Shown piece after piece: positions 5,323 to 6,704 of a stretch of 6,704 nt of DNA; the stretch's first letter is position 1; every line of letters starts with the position of its first letter. Under the pieces are notes generated by a model. The model worked only from the letters and a program-made list of their open reading frames with translations. It had not been told where the DNA came from and searched no databases. The DNA is from CAZMMV01 sp964637035 (GTDB lineage Bacteria; Bacillota; Clostridia; Tissierellales; Tissierellaceae). The position numbers and the translations under genes are program-made. The stretch lies in assembly GCA_964637035.1 (NCBI GenBank), contig CAZWTU010000088.1, positions 1 to 6,704 on the forward strand. Reading direction: 5' to 3'.

Positions 5323-6704
5323 GAGAATAATACTAGTATTAATAGGATTTTGCCTATTATTTATAAGTCTTGTAGTCTATATGAGTTATTTTCAAATATT
5401 TAAGGCAGAGAAAATAAAAGATAATAGCTATAATAAAAGACTATGGATAAATGAAAAATCCACCTTAAGGGGTTCCATACTTGATAGAAATGGAAAGGTT
5501 TTAGCCTTTAGCGAAAAGCAAGGGGAAAGCTACGAGAGACATTATAATTATGGAAGATTGTATAGTCATATAATAGGCTATAGTTACCGTGAATACGGAA
5601 AGACAGGCTTAGAACTTAAATATAATAATACACTCTTAGATATAAGTGAAAATGATGCATTAAATGAAATCAAAAATATAGTATATTCAAATAAGATAGG
5701 TAATGATATAAAATTAACCCTGGACCATGGATTACAAGCTAAAGCTAGAGAATTACTAAAGGGTAAAAAAGGATCAATAGTAGCTTTAAATCCAATTACA
5801 GGGGAAATATATGCCATGGTAAGTATGCCTGACTTTGATAGCTCTAAACTGAGGGAAGATTGGAAAAACATATCAGAAGACCCAACCAGTCCCCTTCTAA
5901 ACAGGGCTACCCAAGGTCTCTATCCTCCAGGGTCAATATTCAAACTCATAACAGCCATAGGCCTAGTAGGGACCCCAGAAGAAGATGAAAGCTATGACTG
6001 TATAGGCCATACTACAATAGATGGATATAACTTTAAGGATGCTAAGAAAAATGGTCACGGTCAAATAAATTTAGAGAAAGCAATAATAAATTCCTGCAAT
6101 ACCTACTTTGCAGACAAATCAATCCTAATAGGCAAGGATAAAATAGGAGAAATTGCTGAAAAGTTTTTAATCAATAAAAACATTAAATTTGATTTACCTG
6201 TTAATATATCTAGATTCCCCTACAAAGACAACCTAGGTAAAACTGATATTGCAGCTTCTGCCATAGGTCAAGGTAAAGTGACTGTAACACCATTAAACAT
6301 GGCATTGTTAGCAGGAGGCATAGGAAACAATGGGGATATTGTTAGACCAAGATTAGTAAAAGAAACAATTTACACAAGCGGAAGAGTTAGAGACAATAGA
6401 AATGTAGAAATATTAAGCAATGGAACAGATCCTTTTACAGCAGAAAAAATAAAGGAAATGATGGTTAAAGTAGTAGAAGAAGGTACAGGAAAAAATGCAA
6501 GAATAAAGAATGTAAAAGTTGCTGGGAAAACAGGTACTGCAGAAAACCAATCAAATAAAAACCATGCCTGGTTTATTGGTTTTGCACCAGCAGATAGCCC
6601 TAAGGTGGCAGTAGCTATAGTGTTAGAAGAAGAAGGGGCAACAGGAGGCAGTGCAGCAGCACCAATAGGAAGGGATATTATGAAATATGCAATAGATAAT
6701 ATTA
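5306..6704 (+). CDS. Class B penicillin-binding protein (peptidoglycan D,D-transpeptidase), 3' end cut by the window
   Basis: An open frame runs from ATG 5306 to the window end without a stop (466 residues seen). It has an N-terminal signal anchor (about 7-27), the class B N-terminal motif RGSILDRNGKVLA (55-67), and a transpeptidase domain (about 155 to the end) with all three active-site motifs: SIFK (S210 nucleophile, K213), SCN (263-265) and KTGTAE (408-413). It crosslinks stem peptides outside the membrane and should pair with the upstream SEDS polymerase. Only about 85 residues separate the RGSILDRNG motif from the catalytic domain, so it is a compact, PbpA-like class B enzyme without the large pedestal of E. 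coli PBP2 or PASTA repeats at the visible end. PbpA-like proteins are about 470-490 long, so only a short tail is probably missing. An excellent Shine-Dalgarno at 5293-5300 fixes the start. Confidence 0.95.
   Translation, partial: MGKENKRIILVLIGFCLLFISLVVYMSYFQIFKAEKIKDNSYNKRLWINEKSTLRGSILDRNGKVLAFSEKQGESYERHYNYGRLYSHIIGYSYREYGKTGLELKYNNTLLDISENDALNEIKNIVYSNKIGNDIKLTLDHGLQAKARELLKGKKGSIVALNPITGEIYAMVSMPDFDSSKLREDWKNISEDPTSPLLNRATQGLYPPGSIFKLITAIGLVGTPEEDESYDCIGHTTIDGYNFKDAKKNGHGQINLEKAIINSCNTYFADKSILIGKDKIGEIAEKFLINKNIKFDLPVNISRFPYKDNLGKTDIAASAIGQGKVTVTPLNMALLAGGIGNNGDIVRPRLVKETIYTSGRVRDNRNVEILSNGTDPFTAEKIKEMMVKVVEEGTGKNARIKNVKVAGKTGTAENQSNKNHAWFIGFAPADSPKVAVAIVLEEEGATGGSAAAPIGRDIMKYAIDNI

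Noticed and set aside
5584..5871. 95-codon open frame on the minus strand opposite the PBP gene
   Set aside because: It is a shadow of the PBP coding frame, which has all three transpeptidase motifs.

Overview
The window is a piece of an AT-rich Gram-positive chromosome, most likely from an anaerobic member of the Clostridia or a related Firmicutes lineage. The signs are dominant ATA and AGA codons, strong GGAGG-type ribosome binding sites, tightly packed co-directional genes, and Pdu/Eut microcompartment genes beside an FHA-SEDS-penicillin-binding-protein operon. The genus cannot be fixed from sequence alone. All real genes are on the + strand. They form two unrelated modules separated by a clear intrinsic terminator.

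Region 1 (1 to about 3396) is the 3' part of a bacterial microcompartment (BMC) operon. In order it holds the C-terminal third of a PduS-type flavin/Fe-S reductase (cut by the window start), the tandem-BMC shell protein PduT with the cysteine expected to hold a pore [4Fe-4S] cluster, the permuted shell protein PduU/EutS, the small GTPase-like PduV/EutP, the phosphotransacylase PduL with a likely N-terminal encapsulation peptide, and the actin/DnaK-fold protein EutJ. Together these suggest electron movement across the shell (PduS-PduT), shell building (PduT, PduU), acyl-CoA to acyl-phosphate conversion with CoA recycling inside the lumen (PduL), and accessory assembly or quality-control roles (PduV, EutJ). 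The signature enzyme (B12 diol dehydratase, ethanolamine lyase or glycyl-radical enzyme) lies outside the window, so the substrate cannot be named.

Region 2 (3397 to 3629) is the only sizeable gap. It carries a long hairpin terminator with A- and T-tracts (3466-3511), then a very AT-rich leader with a possible promoter and a strong ribosome binding site.

Region 3 (3630 to the end) is a cell-wall operon: a membrane-anchored FHA phosphothreonine-binding protein, a SEDS-family peptidoglycan polymerase (RodA/FtsW/SpoVE), and a class B penicillin-binding protein whose 3' end runs off the window. The SEDS and PBP genes overlap by 17 bases, consistent with a co-translated polymerase-transpeptidase pair, and the FHA gene points to control by Ser/Thr phosphorylation. 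I see no mobile element, CRISPR array, tRNA or rRNA. I found no clearly undescribed system. The most useful leads are the unidentified BMC type and the FHA-linked wall-synthesis operon.
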